A stretch of DNA of 35,002 nucleotides from Welwitschia mirabilis. Taxonomy: Eukaryota > Gnetophyta > Gnetopsida > Welwitschiales. Positions 1 through 12,774 of this stretch are shown here, in pieces. The stretch lies in NCBI GenBank assembly GCA_051453625.1, contig JBOZIK010000001.1, positions 8,835,939 through 8,870,940 of the forward strand, in the 5' to 3' direction. Each line of letters opens with the position of its first letter. The first letter of the stretch is position 1. A program made the position numbers and the translations under genes. The notes below the pieces were generated by a model that did no database searches, had not been told where the DNA came from, and was given only the letters and a program-made list of their open reading frames with translations.

Positions 1-1500
1 ACAGACCAAGAACATAACAGTCATGATAGAGTAAATCTACTCATTTATCATTCTTGGTTCTAGGTAAGAATAAATGTACTTGTTCAAATGCTCATTTATT
101 TCAAAATGTATAAAATCTATCAATCACAAAACACTAGGAAAAAAATGTTTATTCATAATATAATACACCTATCACATTTACTAATAATTTAAATTAGATG
201 CAAAATATATTATTATGTCCTAGATTTTGACATAAAAACCTTCTAAAATAATGTTTATCATTTTATGGTAAATTATGAAAATTATAAAATAAGATTATTT
301 TAAAATGCCATCTTATTTTAACAAGGGCTTTTAATAAGGATAGTTAATCATTTAACTAAGCACTTAATATACTTAATATTCAAGTACTTAACATTTACAA
401 AATATGGGATATGATAGGAGATTAGAAATTATGGCTCTGCTCCTTTCAATCTTTTTATTTTAATAATGTAATATGCAGAAAAAGAAAAAGCATGTTAGGA
501 AAAACCATCAAGAAAACTTTATAAAAGGCATCTTTAATCCATTATTAAAAAGTAAAAAATCTTAAGAAAATCCTTTTCAATATCAATATATCTAAGAGAT
601 TAAACCATCTTCTATAATCTCAGAGATACCTCCTTCTTTACCTTTTACAAATACCATCTAAACTCTTATGCCTCCTTCTACTAAAACTATAGAAAATCAT
701 ATCCAACAGATAATGGACACTAACAATTCTATAAATCCTCAGGAGAATAGTATGGGAAGAACATAAATAAAAATATCTCAAATAATAATTAAGAAATTCA
801 TGATCTAATCAATTTATCTAATGGATGAGAAGTAGCAATCAAAAACTTGTTATCCTTTCCTAAATATATAAGAAGAGATTTATATTATCTTCTTTAATTT
901 ATCATTTATTTATACTAATTTATAAGGATTTTAGGAAAACTTGTAGATGATGGCTTAATTTTTTATCCTTTTTAAGATGTCTATGCAAAACAGTTTTGAG
1001 AATTAGTTTATGAATTAACCCATTATCCAATTACCACTGAGAAATATATGGAAGAAGCATTCTTAAATTATTTTGTAAGGAATAATAAAATAAAAAATTT
1101 CAAAAAATGAATCACTAGTATAAGAAAAGAAAATAGAAAGGAATCTTATGTCACCACACATGAGATATATACATTGTATGTGGCTAAGTAACTATTAAAT
1201 TGTTTAAAGAACTAGCAACTTATTGATTTTTTTCCCTCCTTGTGAAGGATTATATCCTCTAATTAGGAAAATGGTTGATTTTACATATGGATATGATATT
1301 ACTAATGTACATATTGATAAAGGACAAAGTAAATTATAACTTTTAAAAGAATAAAGCAACTAATGGTAAGTAATAAAAACTAGTATTCTTGCATTGAGAA
1401 AATAAAATTAAGGAAGCCAGAATCTACCAAACAAATGCATCTAATTAAAACATGAATTTAACACATTCTAACAATGATTTAACTTAATCTTTAGAGAGAA
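1..1500. other. AT-rich intergenic DNA, no gene recognised
   Basis: No open frame of useful length and no family I recognise. A short plus-strand stretch near 1010-1100 reads open with some charged residues and might be part of the gag-like relic that follows, but I could not identify it. Confidence 0.5.
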
Positions 1501-1539
1501 TGAGTTAAACTCTAACTACCACTAAACTAGACAAAAAAA

Positions 1540-1640
1540 TAGAACATTATCTTATGAAATTTTCTGCCATTTATATGAAAATAATCACCAACTTGAAGAT
1601 TGTCATGCACTTCATTTTATAGATATTTCTTCCAAGAGGA
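1540..1640 (+). pseudogene. possible retroelement gag zinc-knuckle relic
   Basis: The plus frame through 1564 reads CHLYENNHQLEDCHALH. This resembles a retroviral-type CCHC zinc knuckle (C-x2-C-x4-H-x4-C) in which the second Cys is Tyr and one residue is missing before the His. The final H-x4-C spacing is right. Such knuckles sit at the end of gag in LTR retrotransposons and bind RNA. The flanking frames are full of stops, so this is at best a decayed fragment. Chance resemblance is possible because the motif is short. Confidence 0.25.
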
Positions 1641-2049
1641 ATTTTTCATAATAAATCAAGCCTACAATAATATTCCTTCTAGATCTAGATTAACACACAA
1701 ATATGACATTTATCTCAAGTAATTAAGATTTATTTAGCATGGTCAAGTTATACTTTTTATGGATTTATGCATTTAGTTTGATTAATACTATTAAAATCAT
1801 AATTTACTAATAGTTGTCCTCCACATTATGATTTTTTAGATTTTTAACAAGCTAAAGAACCAATCTATAGAATCAAAGAAGGTGCCTTCCTAGAATGCTA
1901 CTAGTGCTAATGAAACCTAATAGTAGCATTGGTCCTATTGATCCTTTGATCTTTATTCTTATGCTTTGAGATTTTTTTGAATGTTAAATCATTTAATCTA
2001 CTTAGTAAACTAATCTAGGGAAGCTTATTTTTATGTAAATTTGCAAAAC

Positions 2050-2620
2050 CCTTGATCTAAACCTATTTTTTAATGTATAAAACGCCACCTTGGCCTCACT
2101 TCTAAGGTTACTGATGATTAGACAATTTTTAAACATTATATCTTTCTTTTAAGATTTTTTGTCAAGGATGAGCTACCCCTTCAAGGCTAGCATAATATTT
2201 CAAGCTTTAACTTTAATCTCTCTTTGATGTAGTTTTTATTATATTCATGCAATAAACACTAGAATCTATTTAGTTTAGTTTCTTAGTTTCAAGTGTGTAG
2301 GTTTTTTGTACTTATAATTCTTGATATAGATTAAAGTATTTGTTAAGCATTTCTATATTTTTAAGTGATTCTCTGAGTTAATCTATTATTGCTATAAGTT
2401 AATCTACTTTAGGAGTTATCTCCTATTTTTCATGCTTTTGAAGTAAACTATGAATGATTTAGAGTCTTCATCACTACTAATATGGTAAATGAGATTATGT
2501 CACCATGCTTGAGCTTCAATGGACACTTAACATGATTCCTCTAAAATAGTCATATAATAAGTCTATTTTCATTAAACATTTTAGTCATTATAATTATGAT
2601 TATCCTTGATATTAAGCATA
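2050..2620 (+). repeat. diverged copy of the LTR-like repeat at 24.4-28.2 kb
   Basis: Several anchors occur in the same order as in the two LTR-like repeats further right: TTCAAGGCTAG near 2192, CTCTTTGATGTA near 2221, a TTTTCATGCTT-like stretch near 2429, and an ATGAGATTATG followed by CATGCTTGAGC near 2487-2515. These match the segments near 25190, 25230, 25505 and 25568. Identity between the anchors is low, so this is an old member of the same family and its ends cannot be fixed by eye. Confidence 0.5.
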
Positions 2621-3359
2621 TGCATCTTCCCTAGCTTAGTCTATTTGTTTAATAATATTCTTTCTCTTTTACAATTTTTTTAATATTCAATTACTTTGTG
2701 ATAATTATAGATTTAGTTTTGTGCAAAGATTTTCTATTTTTACTATTGCGTTTATCTTTTGGAAAGAATGATACTAGGGCTATACTTTAAATGGATTTCC
2801 TAGTTTTATTAGTAAAATTTAGGTTTCTCTTTTCTTAAATTTATATTCTAGGATGAACTTTTAAACTAATAATATTTATAATGATATAAAATGTAGTAAA
2901 AACTAATTCATAATAGCTTTTTGACACTATTTCCAAGGATTAATGGCATGGTAGTTATAGTGGGATACACAAACATTTCCGTTTTTGGTCTTTCTCTTTC
3001 CTTCCCTTTTGATACTAATCCATTTTTAGTGCTTTCTTTATTTTTCTTTTTCTAATGGATGGTACTGATCTCTTCTAGTAGAACCTAAGGTGATTTTATT
3101 TTCCTTTTTCTTTCTTTTTATACCAGTACTCTTCAAATATTCTTTTTCTTTTCTTTTTTGTAATTTACATTTCAGAATTTTTATTTGAGTACTTTACATT
3201 CTTGTAATTAATATTTCCAGTAATTTTATTTTTTATATCAATCTATTTCTAATGCCTTTTTCTTTTTATTTATAGCATTTATTTCTTTTCTTTATTACAA
3301 ATTAAAAATTTTCATGTAGGACTAATCTATTTTTATAGGTTTTCAAAGAGTAGATATTT

Positions 3360-3561
3360 TTGTTGATTTTCTTCTCACTTCTCACCTCTTCTTTCGTTCC
3401 CTCTTTTCTCNNNNNNNNNNNNNNNNNNNNNNNNNNNNNNNNNNNNNNNNNNNNNNNNNNNNNNNNNNNNNNNNNNNNNNNNNNNNNNNNNNNNNNNNNN
3501 NNNNNNNNNNTTGTTGATTTTCTTCTCACTTCTCCCCTCTTCTTTCGTTCCCTCTTTCCTC
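3360..3561. repeat. 51-bp direct repeat flanking an assembly gap
   Basis: The 51 bases at 3360-3410 are repeated at 3511-3561 with two mismatches, exactly on the two sides of the 100-N gap (3411-3510). Either a pyrimidine-rich tandem array collapsed here, or the two contig ends overlap and the gap is artificial. Confidence 0.85.
3411..3510. other. assembly gap (100 N)
   Basis: A run of exactly 100 N, the usual placeholder for a gap of unknown size. Confidence 0.99.
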
Positions 3562-3961
3562 CCCTCCTTCCCCAACCTCTTTCATAGGTTTTAAAGATAT
3601 CGAGGGAGAAAGCCCAAAAATCTTTGTTTTATAGGGTTTTCTTTTTCAATTCCTTTTACATTTCATTTTACTTCCTTGAATCACATTTTCCACTCTTGCA
3701 TTGTTATTTTTACATTTCCAGGAGCCGTAGGTTTTATATCCATCATTTTCTACATTTGCATTACATTTAGAATTTTTGTTTTCCATTATATACATTTTTC
3801 ATTCTATCATGTTTTTCTTTCATTCATCATCTCATCTTTTTATCATTCTTGAGTCTAGTCTTTTACAATTTTTTTAACAATGTTTTCCTTACTTGACTAG
3901 TGCCACCACCTCTCCTCAGCGATAACATTATCTTTCTTATGTTTCTCACCCTTCAATTTTT

Positions 3962-5205
3962 ATAGAATTATCCTTAAATCTTATTAAGTCAATTTGTTAC
4001 TCTAGTAAATCTTAAACATTAGTAAAAATGCATGTTTTGGTAATGTAGGTTAGAGGGGAAATTACACTAAAATTATTTTAATCTCAACATAAATCCAAAA
4101 ATGACACAGTAATGTGGATCCTATTCTATAAGTTATTTACAAGATAAAAACAACATGAACCAATAATTTTTGTCACATTATTAATCCAAATTTTCTAAAA
4201 ATATTTTTAGTTCACTTTAAAATAGCATGTTGGTTCCCTTCTTTAATTTCTAGACCTTTTATTAACTCTTTTTCAAGTTTCACTTCGAAATCCTTATTAA
4301 GGCCACATTAGTATCACTTGAAATGAAGTACGATGAGTCCCATCTTAAATTCCTTTTTTGAATTTTTAAAATCAAAGGTTTGTCCTTGGATATCATTTTT
4401 TTTAATTTTATTAATTATTTTGCTCTTACAAATTTTTTTATTATTTGATTTTAATACTAATTTTAATATTCAGATGTCTTAAAATTCTAAGATTAGAAAT
4501 GTACATTAATTATTTAATGAAAATGCATGAAAAAAGAAAATTCAACTGCAAGGATAACTAAAATAGACATACAAGAAAATGGAAAAAGAGAAAAAAATTA
4601 GAAAAGAACTCCTTTCAACCACAAACTTCCAATGTCAAGGGCATTTTAACTTGACAAACTAGGAAAGAGAATCTGCCTTCATGATTTTATTTCTAAGAAT
4701 ATTAAGTGGCTAAGCTAGATTTGTTAAATATTGCAAGTTTATAGCCAACCCATTCTATCCTATGCCTTAACTAGATCATCCTTTTAACATTGACCAAGGG
4801 CTTTAAGTTACATTTGTATCTTTTCTACAAAGGTGACATTTCTTGAATAAATAGTGACAACTTATAACTTGTTAAGTTATAACTAATAAATAATTATTCA
4901 TGTCAACTCATTTTATTCATAATGAATGTTTCATTTATTTAATAAGTAATATTTATTAAGTAAATAATTAGCTATCTCTCAACATTATAATTCACAGTAG
5001 GTAACAATTTCAAATTTATAAAGGGAATTAAAGACTTGTAAGTTTTACATTAGTTTATTAGGCACATATTAAGGAGATAGTTTATTTTTTGTTTTTTTTC
5101 CTTATAAGAACATATTTTTATCTTCTTTATTAGGGCATGTCTTTAGTTTTTCACATGAGGAATGCCTTTATTTTTCCTCAAGGTGGCATGTCTATTGAGA
5201 GTAGC
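3962..5205. other. AT-rich intergenic DNA, nothing recognised
   Basis: No ORF, RNA gene or named repeat is visible. The composition is AT-rich like the surroundings. Confidence 0.5.
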
Positions 5206-5590
5206 TCCATCTATAAAGGACAAGATACTTTATACTGAAATAATTTATCTTTAATTTCTCTGATATAATTATAAGGTATACTGTTTACTATTACATTTTT
5301 CTTTCTTCTTTTCTTCATGCATTTTTGCCTCTTGATTTGTCTAACATAGTTATCCAATAGGCACTATTTTCTTCTCTTTTGTTGTAGCTCATGATAGGTC
5401 CATCTGATATAAAGGACAATATTCTTTACATGTAATTATTCATCCTCAATTTCTCTAATACACATAGAAGGTTACCTTTTCTTATTACTTTTCTTTCTAT
5501 CTATCTTCATGCATTTTCACCTCTTAATTCAACTAACACAATTAGATAATAGGAATTGTTTTATTCTCTTTCGTCTTAGCTCATTTTTCA
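5206..5590. repeat. 193-bp tandem duplication, two copies
   Basis: Copy 1 (5206-5398) and copy 2 (5399 to about 5590) both begin TCCATCT followed by ATAAAGGACAA. They share in order an AATTTCTCT segment, a CTTCATGCATTTT segment, CCTCTT-ATT and a TAGCTCAT end. By eye the copies are roughly 70-75% identical, so the duplication is old. There is no coding potential. Confidence 0.8.
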
Positions 5591-6600
5591 CTTCAACTTC
5601 ACTTAGAAAAGTTTCAATCATAACTTTGTGTTTTGGCTTGTTATCCACTTTACTCTAACAAAAAGTCCTTGAACTAAAAAATAAAAAAATTCAATCATTT
5701 TTTCCCTTAATCTTTTACTTTAATCCATGCTAGTACCCTAATGCATTACATTTAAAATCCATCATTTCTTTCAATCATGACTGATCCATGATTTCTTCAA
5801 AAAAAATTTAATTAACTTGAATTTCATTATTCCTTTGAATGTCCTTTTCATTCTTTCAAATTTCTCTAGCCTTTCACTTTTTCCTTCTTTTTCATATTTT
5901 AACTCTATTATTTTATTCCATAAACTAGATTATCTTTAGTTGAATTTAATATATTACTTTTTCTTTCTATCCGTCTCTTCTAATTTTTACCCCATCTCAT
6001 TAGATTTCTTTGAGATTTCATTTATCATATCTCAAATCCTAATCCTTTAAGTTCTTATTCTTCCTTTCAAATTCTTTCTCTTCCAACCTTTTCATAAATT
6101 TAATATCACATAATTCCTCATAATTTCTTCCTCCTTTATCTTTTAAAATTTTTTTGAGGGAATATGAGCCATTTATGGTAAAACTCCTTTTCCTTTCACC
6201 CTTCCATGGCATCACACCCTCCTTTCTTATGCCTTTTTATCCCATCTTAGTGTCTCTAAATTATCTCGCATTTATAAATCCTTGTTTTGTACTTGAATTT
6301 CCTACATGAAATCTTGATCTTTTCTCTTAAACCTTGTTTTCACACCTCCTTCCTCTTCTTTCTCTACTTCTCTCTCTCTCTCCCTTTCTTTCTTTCACCC
6401 GTTATTCTCCTTTCTTTTTCTACATTCTTCTCCTTTTCTGATATCACTTCATTAACTTGTTTTCATCTAATCTTACCTTACCTTTGTTTATCAAATAAGG
6501 GCATTATCCATTTTTTAAGGAGGCACTTCTCTATTTTATTTTATGTACTAAAAAGACCTCCTTTAATAATGAATCTCTAATTTCCATTATTAACATTTCT
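5590..6600. other. 1-kb pyrimidine-rich tract with a short CT microsatellite
   Basis: The plus strand is strongly T+C rich throughout, including TCTCTCTCTCTCTCCC near 6370. The 97-codon open frame at 6287-6580 is a poly-Phe/Ser/Leu reading of this composition and is not credible as a gene. Confidence 0.6.
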
Positions 6601-9600
6601 TTTGTTAAAATTCAGCAACAAGATTGTGTTATATCTTTTACATATAATGCATAATTGCAATTTCTTTTATAATTTCATTTTGAGGCCTATAAAGTTTATT
6701 TAATTACTGAGCTCTAATTTTTTCATGAATATTCTATATTATTAATTTTAACATTTGATTCCATTAATGTGTTTTAAATGGAAAATAAGAAAGAATGAAA
6801 AATCAAAATATTTTCCTTCATCTCCTTTGTAAACTAGAATAAGGATCAAGAAGAAGCAAGAGTAAAATCCTTGCTGAAAAGAAGGATTAATATAATAAGT
6901 TCTTGCTTCAAGGAAAATTGATTCAACTCTAATTCTTAAAGATGTCACCCCACCTCAAAATAGACATACTACCTACATCTTTAAAAATTTTGAAATTCAA
7001 TAAGAAGAGTTAGAGAGGAAGCAAATAGAAGAACAAGAAGTAAACAATATATTCAAGAAAAGACATATATTAAAAAATAAATATTTATTAATGAAACTAG
7101 CTTTTTTTTGAATGGATAGTTTGATTTATTATTCTTCACATTATACTCAGAGATGAGTCAAAAAATAGTACTTGTTAACTACCAATGGGGGTTTTTACCT
7201 TTTTGAAATTAGAGATTTGTATAGATATAAGTACATAAAAGGTCAAACCACTAGTGATTCCTTTTTAGCCATCAAATTTAATCATCATGAAGATCACATA
7301 TTTAACATTATGCATCTCAATAACTTGTCTTCCAAATTTGTGAAAATGATCACCATAGGGAATTCGAATGTTTAAAAGAGGGGATTCAATAAAAAATTAA
7401 TTAAAAGGATACTTTAAAATAATAATCTTATGAACGTCAAAAGGATGTGTTATAAACTTTCTTTACTCCTCTTTATTACCTTATCTTTTAGACCATCATT
7501 TAAAACATTCTTCTAGTTTCACACATTTACATAACAATGATCTAACATCTTCATATTGTGAACTACATTGCCTTTGATGAATATGTAAAATTATCCAAAT
7601 TTATTCGATAGAATTAAAAAGATGCTAAATCTAAACGAGGTTTAAAGATTACCTTTCCCTTGCCTTTTAGATAAACTCTTTATAGTTTATCAAATTTCTA
7701 CACCATAGAGTGAAGAAAGGATAACTTCTTTTACACTAAATGTAAGTCTTTTAAATAAGTATGAAATAGTAGAGAATAAATAGGATGAGGGGAATAAGCA
7801 ACGATCTTAAAGGATTATGGCTTTACACTTAGATTATCAAAATAATGTATTGGCCATTCTTCAAAAACCTAAGAATGAATAGAAATAAATTGAAAATGGA
7901 TAAAGGAAGATTAAAATAACTAAAGGTAGTTAGAGGAAAGATAATAAGAAATCATTAAAGAACTTCATAAGATAAAATAAAAAGAAGTTAATGATAACAT
8001 GAAAATTTAACTTGAATTTAGAAACATCAAGGACAAAATGAAATCTAAACCTAAAGAAAATGGAAAAGATTATTATGCATATTTTGAAAGATACTAAAGA
8101 AATGATTAATTAAAGTAATGAGAGCTTTGATAGTATTGTTCCACTATATGATGTTAAGGTATGGCCTTCACATTCACTGTTAACTAAAGGCTTCTACATG
8201 GTAGTAGGGGAAATAGTAAAACTAGCAAAGGAATTCCAAAAATGTAAGGATTCCTCATGATAATATTTTGGAGGCCATGAAACTGCCTAAGAAGAAATTA
8301 ATGCTTGACCTATAAAAATATCCATTTTTAAATAATTTTTAATTTAGATTTGTTGTTAGAAATCTCAATTTCTAGGTTAACTAGTTATCTTTACTTATAT
8401 GATTTAAATTTCTAAAATTTAACTCTTTTTCATTTATTTTTCTCAACTTTTTACTTTTTACTAGAACTTCAATAGGACTTTGTTCTATTAAAAAGTTAAA
8501 CATTTAATATTTTATTACTTACATGTTTAAAACTTTGCTAAGCAAACACCTTGTAAAATCCTAGAGAAAAGTGATTAGAAGACATAAGCTATTACATAAT
8601 CATGCAAATCTTAGTTAAATCCTAGTCAAGTCCTACTCAAAATTGGATAGAGACCATTTTCCCTAGCAAATATCTAGTTAACTTTCAATGAAGATCAAAG
8701 GAATAAAATGTTATGAGTAAAAAAAATTACGACTTTTACCTAATGAACTTAGAATGAACTCTTAGTGAAGTTTAGTACTCAAAAGATAATTACATAAAAA
8801 TTATCACTTTTTCCTTAGTGAACTCTTAGTCAAGTTTCATCCACAGTTGTTTTTTAATTAAAAATGAAAAATTCAAATTGTAAACTTCATTTAATCTAAA
8901 GATGATACTTGTATAGACTTTTATACATTGTAATAACTAATCGAAGCCTATTGCTAGGATACAAAGGTCTGGGACCATGGTCATGTGCCTTAGGATCTAT
9001 TTTTCTTAGGAAACCTTACATTTATCTTGTTTTTATCTCACCTCATCTTGTTGCAACACTTGGCCAAATCTTGATCACTCATTCAAACTTTTGTTGAGCC
9101 TTAGTTAACTGTGGGTCCTTTCTATAGTGATCTCGTGTTTCCTTTTCTCCACTATGAGTTCGCTGCAAGCTCTCTTGTTCACTCCACTCCACTCTACTAG
9201 ACTTTAGTTCACTTGTCTTCTTTTACGCACTGCCACTTTGTAGACCTAGTTAAGTGCATGACATTGACTATTTAATACCAGCAAGCTCTAATGAATAAGA
9301 TGATGAAATGCTCTTGTTTCTAAAAATCTCTTTTCCTCAATTATAATTTGCAACTAATATCATAAATTTGTAGACTTTCCATTAGAGCTTCTTAGGTATT
9401 CTTAAGCTACTTTAAGCTTTTTGTGGCCTCCACTAATTACGTAGACTCTTGGAGCTTCTAGGGCCCCTTCTTGGGCCTTCTTTTGGCTTTTTTGAAGTCA
9501 TCTTTTTTTAATTATTTTCTACATTTTCTTTAAAAGGATTTCTATCTTTTTTAGAAATGGTTCTCCTGTTAAAATAGTGTTCATTAAAGTTTTTCTATTT

Positions 9601-9660
9601 AAAAAATAATTATATAAATCATATAATATTGCATTTTAAAAGGCTTTTTTTACCTTTTTT
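6600..9660. other. AT-rich intergenic DNA, unassigned
   Basis: Roughly 7000-8300 is purine-rich on the plus strand, the opposite skew to the preceding kilobases. The short frames (for example 7172-7375) match no family I know. Two loosely similar segments containing GAACTCTTAGT-AAGTTT occur at 8757 and 8819. I see no gene. Confidence 0.5.
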
Positions 9661-9661
9661 T

Positions 9662-9676
9662 AAAAAAAAGGGGAGG
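9662..9676 (+). other. polypurine-tract-like run
   Basis: Eight A followed by GGGGAGG, immediately before the abrupt change to CpG-rich sequence. It looks like the polypurine tract that primes plus-strand synthesis next to a 3' LTR. The following bases (TCGACATTG) do not start with the expected TG, so the assignment is weak. Confidence 0.3.
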
Positions 9677-10400
9677 TCGACATTGAATTTTTTAAACTGG
9701 TTGACAAGCGCCTTCCGTTAGCCAACCTACACTTCCCAACTCCCGTCCGCCAAGCTTTTGCCGTTGCGCTCCTAGCCTTCGTACTTGCTGACTTCCTGCT
9801 TGTTGCCTGCCTGCGATCTCCCTTGCTGCCTTCCTGCTAACGCTGCATACCTGCCTGCAGCTGGCTACTGCGCCACGCTTCTGTTACTAGCACGCTCTCC
9901 TATAATCTGTGTCAGGCTCCCCACCATTCTGAACTTGGCTTATCGTTGCGCAGTTGTCATCCTTCACATCTATGTAGATCCTCGGCCGTGGAATGCTGCT
10001 TGCGTAGAACTTCGCTGGACTTAATCGTAACGCACCTACCACTAACCTTTCTTTACCGTTGCCCGGTTCCATTGTGATTAGCTATCTACAGCGGCTGTTT
10101 TTCATATGGTGGCGGCTTTTCCAGCAATCTCCTTGTTGCCGCTCCTTTTCATCCACGCTACGTTTCATCTTGTACTGGCCACTTCCTTCTTACACTCTGC
10201 CGTCTGTCCTACGGGTGTGCCTTCTGAGCTATTTTTGCTGGTGTGCCCACTGCCGGATCTCTCATTGTGTCTTCCTGAGCCCGTTGCGGTAAATCCCGAT
10301 CCTCTTATGGTTTCGAGTATAAGTCTGCCTCCCACCTGTCGGTGACCTGATCTGATCTTTCTCTTCGTCTATCTACCAAGATGGTTGGATTCGATCCAAA
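9677..10400. other. isolated CpG-rich, pyrimidine-rich island
   Basis: Over about 700 bp the sequence becomes GC-rich with dozens of CpG dinucleotides, whereas the surrounding tens of kilobases have very few. The plus strand is rich in CTGCCT-type pyrimidine motifs. The open frames here (about 60-80 codons on both strands) overlap each other, lack recognisable domains and look like by-products of composition. It could be an LTR or leader of a young retrotransposon, an unmethylated promoter, or DNA of other origin. Confidence 0.6.
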
Positions 10401-10494
10401 ACCCTGCCACCCAAGATTTGATTCACTGCAGATGGTAACACTCGAAAAACTGTATATTTTAACTGCTACGACCTTGCTTTTGCTAGCTGGTGGC

Positions 10495-10536
10495 TTGGTG
10501 TAGTGGTGCCTTTTTTTGGTGTAGTGGTGCCTTTTT
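10495..10536. repeat. 21-bp tandem duplication
   Basis: The unit TTGGTGTAGTGGTGCCTTTTT occurs at 10495-10515 and directly again at 10516-10536, essentially identical, suggesting a recent slippage duplication. Confidence 0.9.
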
Positions 10537-10675
10537 CTAAGGGTTTTGAGTTTTCTTGAACATTTTCTACTCTTGTAAGCCTAAAACTCACTCTTTTGAG
10601 CCTTTCCTAGTGCTTTTTCAAGGTTTTTTTGTATTTTTTCCATTATTGTAAGCCTGTAAGCTTTAAAGTTTTTCC

Positions 10676-10720
10676 ATCAAGTCAAGTTCATGATGAGAAG
10701 CAGGATCCACTTGACTTGAT
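10676..10720. repeat. perfect 11-bp inverted repeat (hairpin)
   Basis: ATCAAGTCAAG at 10676-10686 pairs perfectly with CTTGACTTGAT at 10710-10720 across a 23-base loop. There is no T-run or gene next to it that would make it a terminator. Its role is unknown. Confidence 0.8.
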
Positions 10721-10739
10721 TTTTTCATGTTATAAGACT

Positions 10740-12500
10740 TAGCTTTGTGATTTGGACAGATTAATCTAATTTGGGATGTTGTGCAAGATCCACTTATCTT
10801 AACTATATAAAATTAGACCCTGTTTTGTGTGAGTTTTTGTGTGTTTTGTTGGTTTTTCTCTTGATTTTTCCCACACTTAAAATTTTAAGTTTAATATTTT
10901 GTCTAAAGCTTTTAGAAAAAAATTACTAATCACCTTAAACACTTAACACATTCACTAATAATACATCTTGGTTGGTGATGGGCATGAGGAGCCTTACATA
11001 GCCAGAAATCTGTATTGGGCTTTACGTTACTTTTTGAAGCTTACTGCATAGTCTTAACTACCATAACTATAGTATGAAGAGCCATGTTTCTCTTAATTGG
11101 AAACATCCTAGGTGCCTCAAGATCTAGATTCCTGTGTATGCCTTAGTAGTCGAAGTTATAGTAGGTGAAGGCTAAAGGTACACTAGTAGGGTCCACTTGG
11201 ATGTCATCATCAACAGAATACAAGATTAATAAAAACTTAAGATTTACCAAGTTTGAGGCATAACTAGATCACCAAAATTGCATAGTATTTTCCCTTAACG
11301 AAGGTATAAAGTTGAGGTAATTGAAATTAGCCAAATACATGGATGTTCTACCAATGTGACTCATACTTATTTCCTTATTCCTTTAGGAAAGAAGGGGTAA
11401 TCTTCCTTCAAAGGAACGTGATCACCAATTGGATTTGGAAGCAAATCTAAAATTAACCAATCTGAGCGTTTTCATTACATTAGTCAAATCTAGGCCACGT
11501 CATAAAAATTACCTTACTTAAATTAAGAAATTTTAACAAAAGTCCTTTTATTTTTTCTTTCATTCATGTAGGATTTTGATCATTTGAGGGAAGGGGTTAT
11601 TAACTTTATTACACTTTACATTTGGATTGATCACTTAAATTATGGAAAGATACCCTTTCATTATGACTATACCTCTCCATCGTGACCCTTGTCTTTTGCA
11701 TTTTGACTTAGATAGATTACTTGAAACTGTGGATGAGAGTAAGATCCCTTTTCCTATGAATATAACATTGCCTTCATTTTTTTGTGTTTGTTTTTTAAGT
11801 TTTGACAATATCTCTTTGTGTGGCAGATAGATCGCTTTTAATAATGGATGTAAGCAAGATATCTTTGAAATATAACTTTATCTCATGACTTGTTAAACCT
11901 CTTTTATTTCTACCTAGAATTCCTTCTGGATTTAATGTTAAAGTGTAGATTCTAGATCTTGTGAAATAGCTTCACATCAAATTTAACTGTTGGAATCATG
12001 ACCAACCTTATGATGACTTTGCATGATGATTAAAGTTAAAAGAATTAGAATGAAGAGTTCATGTCTACAATGTGCATTTGTAGATTTGATAGAGATTTTT
12101 TCAATAAAACACATGTTCCTCTTTAGAACCAAGATGAAGAAGATGCATGTAAATTCATTGATAATAAGCTCATAGAGATCATGCAAAAATTAATGGCCAC
12201 TCCACATAAAAAGTTGCTAATAAAAGTAAGTCAAGTTATATCAACTATTATACCTTTATAGACACAATTTGAGCAAAGAAAAGGGTTGATTAACCCCATT
12301 ATAACTATGAATAACCTTCATTATAAGAAAGTCAAAAGATGTCAACGCATCACTTAATAATAGACATTAATGTAAAAGTTACTGAGATAGATCCAAAGGA
12401 TTAAGTATGCATTCATTATGTCAACTTGGTTCATTTTTGTTTGGATTATTCACCTCTTTGTAGCTACATTTTCTCTCTTCATGTAAGCAATCACTTATAC
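10740..12500. other. unassigned AT-rich DNA, possibly the front of a decayed copia element
   Basis: No intact frame. A better copia relic begins about 12.78 kb on the plus strand, so part of this could be its gag or leader, but I could not recognise gag motifs. The frame at 11642-11830 has no family match I know. Confidence 0.4.
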
Positions 12501-12774
12501 AACATGAATTTTAACACATTTAGTAAGGCTCTTATTATATCAGAAGTGTAATTTAACTTCACGGGCTCTTTGTCCTCTAATGTGATGTTTAAAGTTTCTA
12601 ATTTTCATGGTCCTCCACGACAAAATAAAGAGCCTACAAACAAACCTCATTAGCTTAAGGACAATCATCAGGATAAAGGAAAAGCTTATAGCAATAGCAA
12701 TCTACTATGCCGACTCCATGTAATTAGCCTCAACAAAAGAACAAACTAGATTAAAATATTATTACTCCTGAAAA

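Larger units (their letters stand above)
2950..3960. other. pyrimidine-rich tract
   Basis: The plus strand is dominated by T and C, with runs such as CTTTCTCTTTCCTTCCC, and contains no credible ORF. The tract includes the duplicated sequence around the first assembly gap. Confidence 0.6.

Noticed and set aside
6287-6580. 97-codon Phe/Ser/Leu-rich ORF
   Set aside because: It is a direct consequence of a long TTC/TCT-rich tract. It is hydrophobic by composition only.
9785-10345. Overlapping 60-80-codon ORFs in the CpG-rich island as genes
   Set aside because: They occur on both strands and in several frames, have low-complexity Leu/Pro/Ser or Arg/Ser composition, and show no domain. They follow from base composition.
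10676-10720. The 11-bp perfect hairpin as a transcription terminator
   Set aside because: The window is nuclear plant DNA, where such terminators are not expected, and there is no gene ending nearby.
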